Positions 53,419 through 62,729 of a stretch of 64,000 nucleotides of DNA are shown piece by piece; the first letter of the stretch is position 1; every line of letters starts with the position of its first letter. The stretch comes from Flavobacterium difficile (GTDB lineage: Bacteria; Bacteroidota; Bacteroidia; Flavobacteriales; Flavobacteriaceae). Both the position numbers and the translations under genes were made by a program. The stretch is from NCBI RefSeq assembly GCF_011392115.1, contig NZ_JAAJBT010000001.1:434001-498000 (forward strand), written 5' to 3'. The notes beneath the pieces are model-generated. The model was not told where the DNA came from. It ran no database searches and worked only from the letters and a program-made list of their open reading frames with translations.

Positions 53419-55570
53419 TTACATTGTAGAAATGTTCTGGTGCAAAAGGTTTTGTTACCACATCATTCATACCGAAAGACAATAACATTTCTCTGTTTTC
53501 ATTTAGCGAAATAGCTGTTAAAGCAATAATTGGTGTAGTCGTATCAAATTTTCTAATTTCTGCAGTTGCTTCCGTTCCGTTAATTCCAGGTAAATGCACA
53601 TCCATCAAAACAATGTCGAATTTTTCCTTTTGCATGGTAGTAATTGAGTCTTCTCCGTTATCGATAATAGTACAAATCATCCCTTTATTTTCCACCATTT
53701 TCTTTGTAATCATTTGATTGATTTTGTTGTCTTCAACCAATAAAACAGTTTTGTTCTTTAAGTTATCGTGTGATACAATCTGGCTTACTTCAATACTAGA
53801 AATGGTTTTAATATCTGATTTGTTGAAATTCAAATTGAAGTAAAATTTTGTTCCTTCATTTACTTTACTTTCTAAATGAATTTCACTACCTAAAATTTCA
53901 ATAATTTTTTTAACAATTGAAAGTCCTAATCCTGTTCCTCCATAAGTTCTATTAATTTCTACTGAGCCTTGAGAAAAACTATCAAAAATATTTTCAATTT
54001 TGTCTTCAGGTATTCCGATTCCATTGTCTTCCACTACAAATTGTAAGGTAACATGATCATTTTTTTCGGCAATAGTTGTAATGCGCAAAGTTACATTTCC
54101 GTTTTTTGTAAACTTAATAGAATTGTTAATTAAGTTAATTAATATCTGGGATAGTTTTGTAGGGTCGCCAATCAAGTTTTCATTCCCTTTTATGTTCAAG
54201 TCTAACTTAAAAGTAATGTTGTTTTTACTTATAAAACCACCAAATGATTGATTGATGTTTTTAGCCAATTCTACCATGTTAAATTTGATTTTTTCAACAT
54301 GTACATTGTTAGATTCTAATCGATTGATTTCTAAAATATCATTAATGAAACTTAACAAATAATTTCCAGAAAATTCTAAAGATTTTAAATAGTTAAGCTG
54401 ACTTTTTTTTGGTTTTTCTTGAAGTAACAAATATGTTATTCCATTTATCGCATTTAATGGAGTTCTTAATTCGTGACTTACAGTCGATAAAAATTCAGAT
54501 CTTGCCTTCGATGCAAATTCTGCTTTTTCTTTTTGTTCGGTAAGTTCTTTGTTTTTATCTTGTAAAAGTTTGTAAGTAAAAGTTCTGATTTTATTGTTCT
54601 TATATAATGAAAAACTTAATAAGGATAAAATAGCTATCAATACAATACTCATGATGCTAATTAATCTGGAAAAGCGAATGGATTTCAATTGGTCGTTTTT
54701 CTCTTTTTCCAATTTCTCCACAATTTCTAACTGATTGTCGTGCTCTTTTTTGTTAATTAAAAATTCTGTGTTTGTGATACTTGAGTTATTTTTAATTTCA
54801 TTTAAAGTCAGATATTGTTTTAAATACGCGTTAGATAATTTATAGTCTTCTAATTTTTCACTAATTAAAATAAGGTTGTTTAAAATTTTCTTTTTAGAAA
54901 TTCCCACAGAATTATTTTCTACTAAATCTAATGCTTTTTTAGAATAAGTTAGTGCTTTTTTATAATCTTTCTTTAAATAATAAATTTTACTTAATTGAAA
55001 AACAGCTTCAATTTTACTGCTTTCCATATCTTTATTGTTTTCTGCAATATCTTTGAAAACATCAATTGCTTCATCTAGTTTATTGCTGGCTTTTAGCGTT
55101 AAGCCTTTTTGAAGTTCTAACAAAGGAAACGCTTCGCTAGAATTCGTTTGGTTGTAAATTGAATAAGCTTTATTAAAGTACATTTTTGCAATAGAAAATT
55201 TTCTTTTTTCTAAATATAAAGTACCAAGCGTGTAGTTAATTTTAGCAACTTTTGAAGAAGATATTTTATTAATTTCATAATAATTAGAACACTTAATTAA
55301 GTTAATAATTGCATCGTTATAATTATTGTTTTCTAAGTGTAGACTGCCTAAAAAATAATAGGAGTCATATAGTTTTTCATTGTTTTTAGTTGCTTTTGAA
55401 AATTCTATGGCTTTTTGCGCATATTTTATAGCGTCTTTAGAATTGTATTTTTCTTCATATGAATAATTGGCTAATTCTAAAAAATAATTAATGCTGTCGA
55501 GATGGTTTTTCTTACTTTGAGAAAAGGTAAATAAAGAGAAAAAAGTGAGTAAGAAAAAAAGTTTTTTCAT
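53396..55570 (-). CDS. hybrid sensor histidine kinase with periplasmic TPR sensor
   Basis: A 724-residue protein. A signal peptide (MKKLFFLLTFFSLFTFSQ) precedes TPR-like helical repeats (about residues 25-270, in the periplasm), a membrane helix (about 301-322) and a short coiled coil. The HisKA domain has His366 (STVSHELRTPLNAINGITYLL), the HATPase domain has NLINNSIKFT, EDNGIGIPEDKI and YGGTGLGLSIVKKI, and a receiver domain closes the protein (LLVEDNKINQ, Asp657 in VLMDVHLP, Lys in VVTKPF). No separate output regulator lies nearby. The start is 21 nt after gap; a lipA-gap-kinase transcript is possible. Confidence 0.93.
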   Translation of the reverse strand: MKKLFFLLTFFSLFTFSQSKKNHLDSINYFLELANYSYEEKYNSKDAIKYAQKAIEFSKATKNNEKLYDSYYFLGSLHLENNNYNDAIINLIKCSNYYEINKISSSKVAKINYTLGTLYLEKRKFSIAKMYFNKAYSIYNQTNSSEAFPLLELQKGLTLKASNKLDEAIDVFKDIAENNKDMESSKIEAVFQLSKIYYLKKDYKKALTYSKKALDLVENNSVGISKKKILNNLILISEKLEDYKLSNAYLKQYLTLNEIKNNSSITNTEFLINKKEHDNQLEIVEKLEKEKNDQLKSIRFSRLISIMSIVLIAILSLLSFSLYKNNKIRTFTYKLLQDKNKELTEQKEKAEFASKARSEFLSTVSHELRTPLNAINGITYLLLQEKPKKSQLNYLKSLEFSGNYLLSFINDILEINRLESNNVHVEKIKFNMVELAKNINQSFGGFISKNNITFKLDLNIKGNENLIGDPTKLSQILINLINNSIKFTKNGNVTLRITTIAEKNDHVTLQFVVEDNGIGIPEDKIENIFDSFSQGSVEINRTYGGTGLGLSIVKKIIEILGSEIHLESKVNEGTKFYFNLNFNKSDIKTISSIEVSQIVSHDNLKNKTVLLVEDNKINQMITKKMVENKGMICTIIDNGEDSITTMQKEKFDIVLMDVHLPGINGTEATAEIRKFDTTTPIIALTAISLNENREMLLSFGMNDVVTKPFAPEHFYNVISSYFPS

Positions 55571-55591
55571 TATTTAGTTTCAAAACAGGTA

Positions 55592-56611
55592 TTAAATGTG
55601 GCTAAAAATACTATTTTTTTTTTGAAAAACAAGTATTAAGTCGACAAGTCTCGATGAATAGCCTATTTCATTATCATACCAGCCTACAATTTTAACCATT
55701 TTATCAATTACGGAAGTAAGCTGTGCATCAAAAACACATGAGTTTGTATTTCCAATAATATCAACAGAAACTATTGGGTCTTCTGTATATGATAAAATGT
55801 TTTTTAATTCATTTTCTGAAGCATTCTTAAAAGCCAAATTTATTTCTTCAATTGTAACTTTTCGATTTACATTGAAAGTAATATCGGTTAATGAACCATC
55901 TGGTACAGGAACACGAATGCCACATCCTCCAATTTTACCGTCTAATTCTGGGAAAATTTTAGTAATAGCTTTTGCTGCTCCAGTTGTAGTTGGAATTATA
56001 GATTGCGAGGCTCCTCGGGCACGACGTAAATCTTTATGCGGTTGGTCGTGTAAACTTTGATCTGTAGTGTAGGAGTGAACCGTTGTTATGTACGCTTGCT
56101 CAATGCCGCATAATTCTTGAATTATTTTTAACATGGGAGCAGCATTATTTGTAGTACAACTCGCATTAGAAATAATTGTTTCCGAACCATCCAAAATGTG
56201 TTCATTAACGCCTAAAACAACTGTTTTAATTTTGTCGTCTTCTGGTGGAGCAGATAAAATAACTTTTTTTGCACCTGCAATAAGGTGTAATTGAGCCGTT
56301 TCTGTAGTTTTAAATTTTCCTGTTGCTTCAATTACTATATCAATTTCCAAAGATTTCCAAGGTAGTTTTGATATGTCACTTTCATGAAAAAATTGAAATT
56401 TTAAATCATCTATAAGTAACGATTCGTTTTCTAATGAAATATTTCGCTGTAAAACACCATGAATACTGTCGTATTTAACTAAATGACTCATGGTTTTACT
56501 ATCCGCGATATCATTTATGGCAACAACTTCTATGTTGGGATGATTCAGTAATAGTCGAAATAAATTTCTTCCAATTCTTCCAAAACCATTTATAGCGACA
56601 CGAATTTTCAA
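55592..56611 (-). CDS. gap: type I glyceraldehyde-3-phosphate dehydrogenase
   Basis: A 339-residue glycolytic enzyme. NAD-binding start INGFGRIGRNLFRLL, EATGKFKTTETAQLH, the catalytic loop SNASCTTNNAAPM with Cys152, YTTDQSLHDQPHKDLRRAR, GAAKAI, and GWYDNEIGYSSRLVDLI near the end are all present. The phosphate- and substrate-binding residues look intact. Cofactor preference (NAD versus NADP) is not clear from the Asn-Asp after the second strand. It is 48 nt downstream of lipA on the same strand. Confidence 0.97.
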   Translation of the reverse strand: MKIRVAINGFGRIGRNLFRLLLNHPNIEVVAINDIADSKTMSHLVKYDSIHGVLQRNISLENESLLIDDLKFQFFHESDISKLPWKSLEIDIVIEATGKFKTTETAQLHLIAGAKKVILSAPPEDDKIKTVVLGVNEHILDGSETIISNASCTTNNAAPMLKIIQELCGIEQAYITTVHSYTTDQSLHDQPHKDLRRARGASQSIIPTTTGAAKAITKIFPELDGKIGGCGIRVPVPDGSLTDITFNVNRKVTIEEINLAFKNASENELKNILSYTEDPIVSVDIIGNTNSCVFDAQLTSVIDKMVKIVGWYDNEIGYSSRLVDLILVFQKKNSIFSHI

Positions 56612-56659
56612 ATTTTATCTTGTTATTTTGTTGAATTTAATTTTGTCTTACACCTGAAA

Positions 56660-57526
56660 TTAATGAATGTGTTTTTCAGCATGATAAGAAGAACGCACTA
56701 ACGGACCACTTTCCACATGAATGAAACCTAATTCTTTGCCAATTTTTTCGTATTTTTCAAACTGTTCAGGTGTGATGAACTCTTTTACAGGTAAATGCTT
56801 TTTACTAGGTTGTAAATATTGCCCAATTGTAACTACATCTACTTTTGCTTCTTTTAAATCATGTAAAGTTTGAATAACTTCTTCTTCCGTTTCTCCTAAA
56901 CCAAGCATAATACCCGATTTAGTTCGATTTAAGCCTTGTTCTTTTAAGTATTTTAATACGGCTAAACTTTTGTCGTATTTAGCTTGAATTCTAACTTCTC
57001 GAGTTAGTCTTCTTACGGTTTCAATATTATGGGAAACGACTTCTGGAGCCACTTCAATAATTTTATCTAGATGTTTTTCGCTTCCTTGAAAATCTGGAAT
57101 TAATGTTTCTAAAGTTGTTTTTGGGTTCATTCTTCGGATCGCTTTTACTGTTTCAGCCCAAATAATTGTACCCATATCTTTCAAATCATCTCTGTCTACA
57201 CTTGTAATTACAGCATGCTTGATGTTCATTATTTTGATTGAACGCGCCACTTTTTCTGGTTCTTCCCAATCTACATTTTCAGGGCGACCAGTTTTCACAC
57301 CACAAAATCCGCAAGAACGGGTGCAAATATTTCCTAATATCATAAATGTAGCCGTTCCTTCTCCCCAACATTCACCCATATTCGGGCAACTTCCAGAAGC
57401 ACAAATTGTGTTTAATTTGTATTTGTCAACTAAACCTCTAAGTTCTGTATATTTTTGTCCAACAGGTAATTTTACACGCAACCATTTTGGTTTTGGAGTA
57501 GGTGGAAATACGCTTTCTGTAGCCAT
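56660..57526 (-). CDS. lipA: lipoyl synthase
   Basis: A 288-residue radical SAM enzyme that inserts two sulfurs into protein-bound octanoyl groups, acting after LipB. The auxiliary cluster motif [12 protein letters not shown] and the radical SAM motif [10 protein letters not shown] (CxxxCxxC) are intact, as are [10 protein letters not shown] and NIETVRRL. The C-terminal [11 protein letters not shown] carries the conserved Arg-Ser-Ser-Tyr. It has its own promoter after the TonB terminator. Confidence 0.97.
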   Translation of the reverse strand: MATESVFPPTPKPKWLRVKLPVGQKYTELRGLVDKYKLNTICASGSCPNMGECWGEGTATFMILGNICTRSCGFCGVKTGRPENVDWEEPEKVARSIKIMNIKHAVITSVDRDDLKDMGTIIWAETVKAIRRMNPKTTLETLIPDFQGSEKHLDKIIEVAPEVVSHNIETVRRLTREVRIQAKYDKSLAVLKYLKEQGLNRTKSGIMLGLGETEEEVIQTLHDLKEAKVDVVTIGQYLQPSKKHLPVKEFITPEQFEKYEKIGKELGFIHVESGPLVRSSYHAEKHIH

Positions 57527-57549
57527 AATTAATTTCTAAAAATCTCTTG

Positions 57550-57579
57550 CAAATATACAAAACACATTATGAAAACAAA
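57550..57579 (-). promoter_or_regulatory. promoter of lipA
   Basis: On the minus strand TTTG (CAAA at 57576-57579) and TATATTTG (CAAATATA at 57550-57557) are spaced by 18 nt, with a leader of about 17 nt. Confidence 0.75.
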
Positions 57580-57587
57580 TCATAAAA

Positions 57588-57618
57588 AATCCACAAAATA
57601 ATTTCTATTTTGTGGATT
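57588..57618 (-). terminator. terminator of the TonB-like gene
   Basis: A 13-bp perfect stem AATCCACAAAATA / TATTTTGTGGATT with a 5-nt loop is followed on the minus strand by TTTTTTA. It lies 25 nt after the TonB stop. Confidence 0.92.
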
Positions 57619-57642
57619 CATAACCGATCTATTTTAAAGAAA

Positions 57643-58479
57643 TTAATCTTCTATTTCTGTAAGATTAATTTTTATTGGAAGTCTTTTTTCGCTTCTAACA
57701 GTTTCACCATTTACTTTGCCTGGTGTCCATTTTTTCTTCATAGCTTTTAAAACTCTTATGGCTTCTTTTTCTAGGGCTTTATCTCCTTTACCTATCATTT
57801 TAATGTCGGTCATAGAGCCATCTTTTTCAATCACAAAAACCAATTCTATCAATAAGAAATCTTTATCAAAAGTTTCAGGCACTTTATAATTGTCTGCAAT
57901 AAACGCTCTAAATTTATCAATTCCACCAGGAAAACTGGCTTCTACTCCTAAAACACCTGTGTAAAGGTTATTTGAAGGTGTTGTTGTTCCTGTTCCATTA
58001 GTTGAACTTGTTGGTTTTGGGTCTGTTCCGTTTGGATTGCCAGCAGGCAACGGATTTCCATTTTCAATTCCGTTTGGATTATAAGGACTTGATGTATCTG
58101 GATTTTCAGGTTGCGGAATTGGTTTTACCTCTAGTTCATTAACAACAACAGGTGGAACCTTATCAGGAGTTAGATTTAACTTTGGTTTTTCTGTTCCCTT
58201 TTTTAAGATTGGTTTTGTTTCAACTATAGGTTTTATTTTTACTAATCTTATTTTTTCTACTGGTGTTAATGGACAGTTTATTGTTTCCTCATATTTAGGT
58301 TCTGGAGACGTAAATGAAAATAATCCAATTCCAATTGCTAGTGCTCCGAAAGTGATAAGCATCGCTTTGATGGTAGTAGTATCACTTTCTTTTCTTAATT
58401 GGTAAGCTCCGTAAGCCTTGTTTCTGTTTTCGAAGGCAATGTCTAGCCATTCTTTGTTTTGTACGTTGAAATTTGACAT
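57643..58479 (-). CDS. TonB-family energy transducer
   Basis: A 278-residue protein with a cytoplasmic start (NVQNKEWLDIAFENRNKAYGAYQLRKES, a Bacteroidota TonB signature), one membrane helix (about residues 36-55), a long Pro/Lys/Asn-rich periplasmic spacer (about 65-180), and a TonB C-terminal domain (about 185-278; GIDKFRAFIADNYKVPETFDKD, KDGSMTDIKMIGKGDKALEKEAIRVLKAMKKKWTPGKVNGE). It transmits proton-motive force to outer-membrane receptors such as SusC proteins. ExbB/ExbD are not in the window. Confidence 0.93.
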   Translation of the reverse strand: MSNFNVQNKEWLDIAFENRNKAYGAYQLRKESDTTTIKAMLITFGALAIGIGLFSFTSPEPKYEETINCPLTPVEKIRLVKIKPIVETKPILKKGTEKPKLNLTPDKVPPVVVNELEVKPIPQPENPDTSSPYNPNGIENGNPLPAGNPNGTDPKPTSSTNGTGTTTPSNNLYTGVLGVEASFPGGIDKFRAFIADNYKVPETFDKDFLLIELVFVIEKDGSMTDIKMIGKGDKALEKEAIRVLKAMKKKWTPGKVNGETVRSEKRLPIKINLTEIED

Positions 58480-58571
58480 AATATATAGTTTTTAAGGTTG
58501 ATACTTGCGTATAATGTAAACTATAATAAAAAATCGTGCCAAAAATTCAATAAAAAAACAATTTCATTAAA

Positions 58572-59816
58572 TTATTCTGTGTAATTCATGTCTATGTCGT
58601 GCGTTTCTGCAATGGTTAAAGTAGCGTAAATGGCTAAAAGGAAAACAATAATTCCCACAATTATTGCACTATTAATAATTCCAGAAATAGGTTTAAAAAA
58701 GTCAAAACCAATAATCATAACAGGTAGCAAGCCTCTAACCATATTCGGAATTGTGGTTGCAGCGGTGCTTCTTATGTTAGTTCCAAATTGTTCTGCGCCA
58801 ACCGTTACAAACATAGCCCAATATCCTGTTCCTAATCCGAACCAAGCACAAAAAAAGTAATAAGAATTTTCTGTTTTCGCGAAACCGGAAAGCAATAACG
58901 CTACTCCAATTATGGTGAAAAGTAGCATATAAAAAATAGCTTTTTTTCTTGATTTAAAATAATGAGAAATAAATCCACTTGCAAAATCTCCAGCTGAAAT
59001 TCCAATGTAAGCCCACATAATTGCTTTTCCGGGTACTAAATTTTCAATCTTCATTACAGTTGCAAATTGATTTGCTAATAATGCTAAAATTCCAATACAA
59101 TACCAAGTAGGTAAGCCAATTAAAATGCATTTTAGATATTTTATAAACCGATCTTTAGAGTTGAACAACAGAAAGAAATTTCCTTTTTTTACGGATGAAT
59201 CGTGTGCGATATCTTTGTAAATCCCAGATTCAGATACACTTACTCTTAATACTAGTAAAACCAAACCTAAACCACCACCAATGAAATAGGAAGTGGTCCA
59301 TTCTGATGTCATTTGTACCGTTAACTGTGCTACAACAGCTCCTAATAATCCAAAGCCAGCTACAATTGAAGTTCCTATAGCGCGTAAACTTTTAGGTAGC
59401 GATTCGGAAACTAATGTAATTCCAGCACCTAATTCTCCTGCCAAACCAATTCCGGCAATAAAACGCAATGCGGCATAAATTGATACGATGTTTTCTTTTG
59501 GAAATTGCGGCAAAAATCCACAAGCAATATTGGCTAAAGAATACACTAATATAGATCCAAATAAAACAGAAAGTCGTCCTTTTTTATCACCTAAAACTCC
59601 CCAAAGAATACCACCAAGTAGTAAACCAGACATTTGCCAATTGATAATAGTTGTTCCTACTTTATCTGCATCTAATCCTAAAGTGTTTAAACTGGGTACA
59701 CGAACAATTCCGAAAAGTAATAAGTCGTAAATATCAACAAAATAGCCGAGAGCGGCAATGATTACTGGAATTGAGAAAAGATATTTGAGTTTTTCTGAAA
59801 AAGTAAAGTTATCCAT
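58572..59816 (-). CDS. MFS transporter, metabolite:H+ symporter-like
   Basis: A 414-residue, 12-helix inner-membrane protein. The ATG at 59816 is preferred over a TTG 21 nt upstream. The MFS motif between helices 2 and 3 is present (GVLGDKKGRLSVLFG), helix 1 has YFVDIYDLLLFGI (acidic pair as in MHS/aromatic acid symporters), and helix 4/5 has RFIAGIGLAGELGAGITLVSE. The substrate is unknown; sugar-acid or aromatic-acid carriers share this pattern. It lies 51 nt after the sigma factor gene on the same strand, so co-transcription is possible. Confidence 0.88.
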   Translation of the reverse strand: MDNFTFSEKLKYLFSIPVIIAALGYFVDIYDLLLFGIVRVPSLNTLGLDADKVGTTIINWQMSGLLLGGILWGVLGDKKGRLSVLFGSILVYSLANIACGFLPQFPKENIVSIYAALRFIAGIGLAGELGAGITLVSESLPKSLRAIGTSIVAGFGLLGAVVAQLTVQMTSEWTTSYFIGGGLGLVLLVLRVSVSESGIYKDIAHDSSVKKGNFFLLFNSKDRFIKYLKCILIGLPTWYCIGILALLANQFATVMKIENLVPGKAIMWAYIGISAGDFASGFISHYFKSRKKAIFYMLLFTIIGVALLLSGFAKTENSYYFFCAWFGLGTGYWAMFVTVGAEQFGTNIRSTAATTIPNMVRGLLPVMIIGFDFFKPISGIINSAIIVGIIVFLLAIYATLTIAETHDIDMNYTE

Positions 59817-59867
59817 TTGGTTTGTAAGTTTTGCCAAACCTAATGAAAATTTTTATGATGTAAAAAT

Positions 59868-60431
59868 CTATTTTCCGCTAATAATTTCCGCTAATAATTT
59901 TTTAGCCCGAAGTAGTTTGATTTTGATATTATTCAGCGGTTCGTTTAACTGTTCTGCCATATCTTGATACGTCATTTCTTGAAAATAGCGCAGTTGTATC
60001 ACTTCTTGGTAAGCAGGTTTTAACTGTTTAATTTGTTGTAATAATTGCGATAGGTTTTGTTCTGTAATCAGTTTGTCTTCAATGGTGGGTGTGTCATCTA
60101 AAACCTGATTCGCTAAACTGTCTTCTTCATCTGTAATTTCTAAAAACAAGGTCGATTTTTTCTTTCGAAGTAAATCGATATGTACGTTTTTTGCAATAGT
60201 AATTAGCCATGTATTAAAACCAAATTCTGGATTGTAAGTACTAATTTTATCAAAAGCTTTTGCGAAAGTTTCTATAACAATATCGTCTGTATCGGTTTCA
60301 TTTTCCGTACGTTTTAGCATGTAACCGTACACTTCATTCCAATAAAAATCGAGAAGAAAAGTAAAAGCAACTTGATCGCCCAATTTTGCTTTTTGGATGT
60401 TTTTTAATATTTTTTCTTGTTTTATTTCCAA
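59868..60431 (-). CDS. ECF-type RNA polymerase sigma factor
   Basis: A 187-residue sigma-70-family protein. Region 2: LLDFYWNEVYGYMLKRTENETDTDDIVIETFAKAF and FNTWLITIAKNVHIDLLR. Region 4: LKPAYQEVIQLRYFQEMTYQDMAEQLNEPLNNIKIKLLRAKKLL. Its ATG lies 10 nt inside the end of the upstream glycosyltransferase gene, so translation is coupled. No anti-sigma gene is adjacent. The last codons lie in a 13-bp tandem duplication. Confidence 0.93.
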   Translation of the reverse strand: MEIKQEKILKNIQKAKLGDQVAFTFLLDFYWNEVYGYMLKRTENETDTDDIVIETFAKAFDKISTYNPEFGFNTWLITIAKNVHIDLLRKKKSTLFLEITDEEDSLANQVLDDTPTIEDKLITEQNLSQLLQQIKQLKPAYQEVIQLRYFQEMTYQDMAEQLNEPLNNIKIKLLRAKKLLAEIISGK

Positions 60432-61537
60432 TGTACAGGTTTAAAAATCAGATTGGTAAATGCCACCCTAAGATGTGTGATGATTAAAATTAATTCAAAA
60501 ATTGGATACCAAATAATTACGTCTTTTTCGTTTAATTTTGCAGCCCCATAACCAAAAACAATCCAGTTAAAAATATATCTAAAACCTAAAACGCTAGCTA
60601 CAATAATCCAATTGTATTGAAAAGATAGCAAAATTATTGCCAAAGTAATGCAAAGTACTTGTGAAATAAAAAATAATGCCAATTGAAATTTATCAAAACC
60701 TTTATAATGTTTTGCGGTTGAAACATGTCTTCTTTTCTGATTGAACCAGTCTTTATGCTTTGTTTTTGGTTTAGAATATGTAAAACTTTCAGGATGATAA
60801 CTAACGGATGTATTTTCGCTATTTGCAGCTTCGTTAATAAATAAATCATCGTCTCCAGAACGCACGCGAATATGATTGATAAATCCATTCACATTAAAAA
60901 ATTCCGATTTTTTATAAGCTAAATTACGACCAACACCCATGTAAGGTTTGCCAATTTTTGCCCAAGAAAAATATTGAATGGCGGTTAAAACTGTTTCGTA
61001 GCGAATGATTTTATTCAAAAACGAACCTTTAATTTTTTCGTATGCCCCATAGCCTAAAACGATAGTCTTTTTTGAAGAAAAATGTGCAGTCATTTCAGAA
61101 ATCCAATTTTCAGAAGTTGGATAACAATCGGCATCTGTAAACAATAAGTATTCATTTTTTGCAGCTTTAATTCCTAAGGTTAAAGCAAATTTTTTATTTC
61201 CCCAAAATGCTTCGTTGTTTTTAACTTTAACCAATTTAATAAATGCATATTGCTTTTCATATTCTTCAAATAATTCTAAAGTATCGTCACTTGAAGCATC
61301 GTCAATTAAAACTAATTCGTAGTTTGGATACTTTTGAGAAACCAATATTGGAAGGTTTTTTTGTAAATTTTCGTATTCATTTTTGGCACATACAAGTACC
61401 GAAACGGGAATGTTTTTAGGTGTTCCTTTTTTGGGTTGCACAAAAGAAAAACGAGTGAAAACAAAAGCGTGATACACTAATTGAATGACGAAAAAAACTA
61501 AAAATGCAATAAAAAGTATAAATAAAATGGTTTCCAT
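60422..61537 (-). CDS. family 2 glycosyltransferase, membrane-bound
   Basis: A 371-residue protein. An N-terminal membrane helix (FILFIAFLVFFVIQLVYHAFVF) precedes the GT-A catalytic domain: VSVLVCAKNEYENLQKNLP, VLIDDASSDDTLELF, the metal-binding DADCYP, VRSGDDDLFINE, and a QKRRHVST segment in the place of the processive-type QxxRW motif. Two or three C-terminal membrane helices follow. It transfers a sugar from an activated donor; the acceptor (lipid or polysaccharide) is not known. It leads a GT-sigma factor unit with its own promoter. Confidence 0.9.
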   Translation of the reverse strand: METILFILFIAFLVFFVIQLVYHAFVFTRFSFVQPKKGTPKNIPVSVLVCAKNEYENLQKNLPILVSQKYPNYELVLIDDASSDDTLELFEEYEKQYAFIKLVKVKNNEAFWGNKKFALTLGIKAAKNEYLLFTDADCYPTSENWISEMTAHFSSKKTIVLGYGAYEKIKGSFLNKIIRYETVLTAIQYFSWAKIGKPYMGVGRNLAYKKSEFFNVNGFINHIRVRSGDDDLFINEAANSENTSVSYHPESFTYSKPKTKHKDWFNQKRRHVSTAKHYKGFDKFQLALFFISQVLCITLAIILLSFQYNWIIVASVLGFRYIFNWIVFGYGAAKLNEKDVIIWYPIFELILIITHLRVAFTNLIFKPVHWK

Positions 61538-61556
61538 GTTTCTTTTAAAAGTTGTG

Positions 61557-61587
61557 CAAATTTAGGCTTATTTGTTTATAATTTCAA
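61557..61587 (-). promoter_or_regulatory. promoter of the glycosyltransferase-sigma factor unit
   Basis: On the minus strand TTG (CAA at 61585-61587) and TAAATTTG (CAAATTTA at 61557-61564) are spaced by 20 nt, about 20 nt before the ATG at 61537. Confidence 0.65.
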
Positions 61588-61665
61588 GTTTAATTTTTTG
61601 CGATTGGAGGTTAGAGAAACTAGCTTTTACTCCAAAAACACAAATTGTTAATCCCGAATTGTACA

Positions 61666-62679
61666 TCAAATTACATTCACTTCCGCTTCGATACTAATTC
61701 CGAATTTTTCCAATATAGTTTGTTGAATGTTTTGTGCTACAGTCCAAATTTCATTTCCTGTAGCATTTCCATAATTGACTAAAACTAAAGCTTGTTTGGT
61801 GTGAATGCCTGCATCGCCAAAACGTTTGCCTTTAAATCCAGCTTGTTCAATTAGCCATCCTGCAGGAACTTTAACATGCGTTTCTGAAACTGGATAATGT
61901 GGGATTTCCGGATAATTTGCTTTGGCTTTTTCGTAAATTTCTATTGGAACTATCGGGTTTTTAAAGAAACTTCCGCTATTTCCTAGTTCTTTCGGATTAG
62001 GTAATTTGCTTTCTCGAATCGCAATTACAGCTTTGCTTACATCTTGTATCGTTGGGTTTTTGATGCCCATATTCTCCAATTCTGTATCTATTGCGCCGTA
62101 AGACGTATTGAGTTTGTGTTTGTTTTTTGTAAGTTTAAAAGTAACCGATAAAATTACAAATTGGTTTTTTAATTCATTTTTAAAAACACTTTCTCTGTAC
62201 CCAAACTTACAAGCTTCTTTATCAAAAGTTCTAATTTCTTGCGAGTTGATTTTCATCGCTTCACACGAAACAAATGTATCTTTAATTTCTACACCATACG
62301 CGCCAATATTCTGAATTGGAGTAGCGCCAACATTTCCTGGAATTAAAGATAAATTTTCAATTCCACCATAATTATGTTGGATACAATATTGTACGAATTC
62401 ATGCCAAACTTCACCTGCATTTCCTTTTACCCAAACAAAATCATCTGTTTCATCAATCACTTCGATGCCTTTGTTGTTAATGTGTAAAACCAAAGCATCA
62501 ATATTTTGAGTCAAAAGCATGTTGCTTCCACCGCCTAAAATAAAAAGTTTTTTTTGTTGATTTTCTTTTAAAACTTCAGCTAAATTTGAAACCGAATTGA
62601 TTTCACAAAATTCAGTCGCAAATGCTTCAATTCCAAAAGTGTTATATTTTTTTAAGGCTTGTTGTTTCGTAATATTCAT
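61666..62679 (-). CDS. murB: UDP-N-acetylenolpyruvoylglucosamine reductase
   Basis: A 337-residue FAD enzyme of peptidoglycan precursor synthesis. FAD-binding region KLFILGGGSNMLLT, GNAGEVWHEFVQYC, LSLIPGNVGATPIQNIGAYGVEIKD, GYRESVFK with Tyr-Arg, GSFFKNP with the catalytic Ser, VPAGWLIEQAGFKG and the C-terminal AEVNVI with catalytic Glu are all visible. The loop structure matches the E. coli-type (type I) enzyme. It is 50 nt downstream of the rhodanese-thioredoxin gene. Confidence 0.96.
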   Translation of the reverse strand: MNITKQQALKKYNTFGIEAFATEFCEINSVSNLAEVLKENQQKKLFILGGGSNMLLTQNIDALVLHINNKGIEVIDETDDFVWVKGNAGEVWHEFVQYCIQHNYGGIENLSLIPGNVGATPIQNIGAYGVEIKDTFVSCEAMKINSQEIRTFDKEACKFGYRESVFKNELKNQFVILSVTFKLTKNKHKLNTSYGAIDTELENMGIKNPTIQDVSKAVIAIRESKLPNPKELGNSGSFFKNPIVPIEIYEKAKANYPEIPHYPVSETHVKVPAGWLIEQAGFKGKRFGDAGIHTKQALVLVNYGNATGNEIWTVAQNIQQTILEKFGISIEAEVNVI

Positions 62680-62729
62680 GGTATAATTTTTTGAGCTTTC
62701 TATATGTGAAAACTGAGACTGAGAACTTT

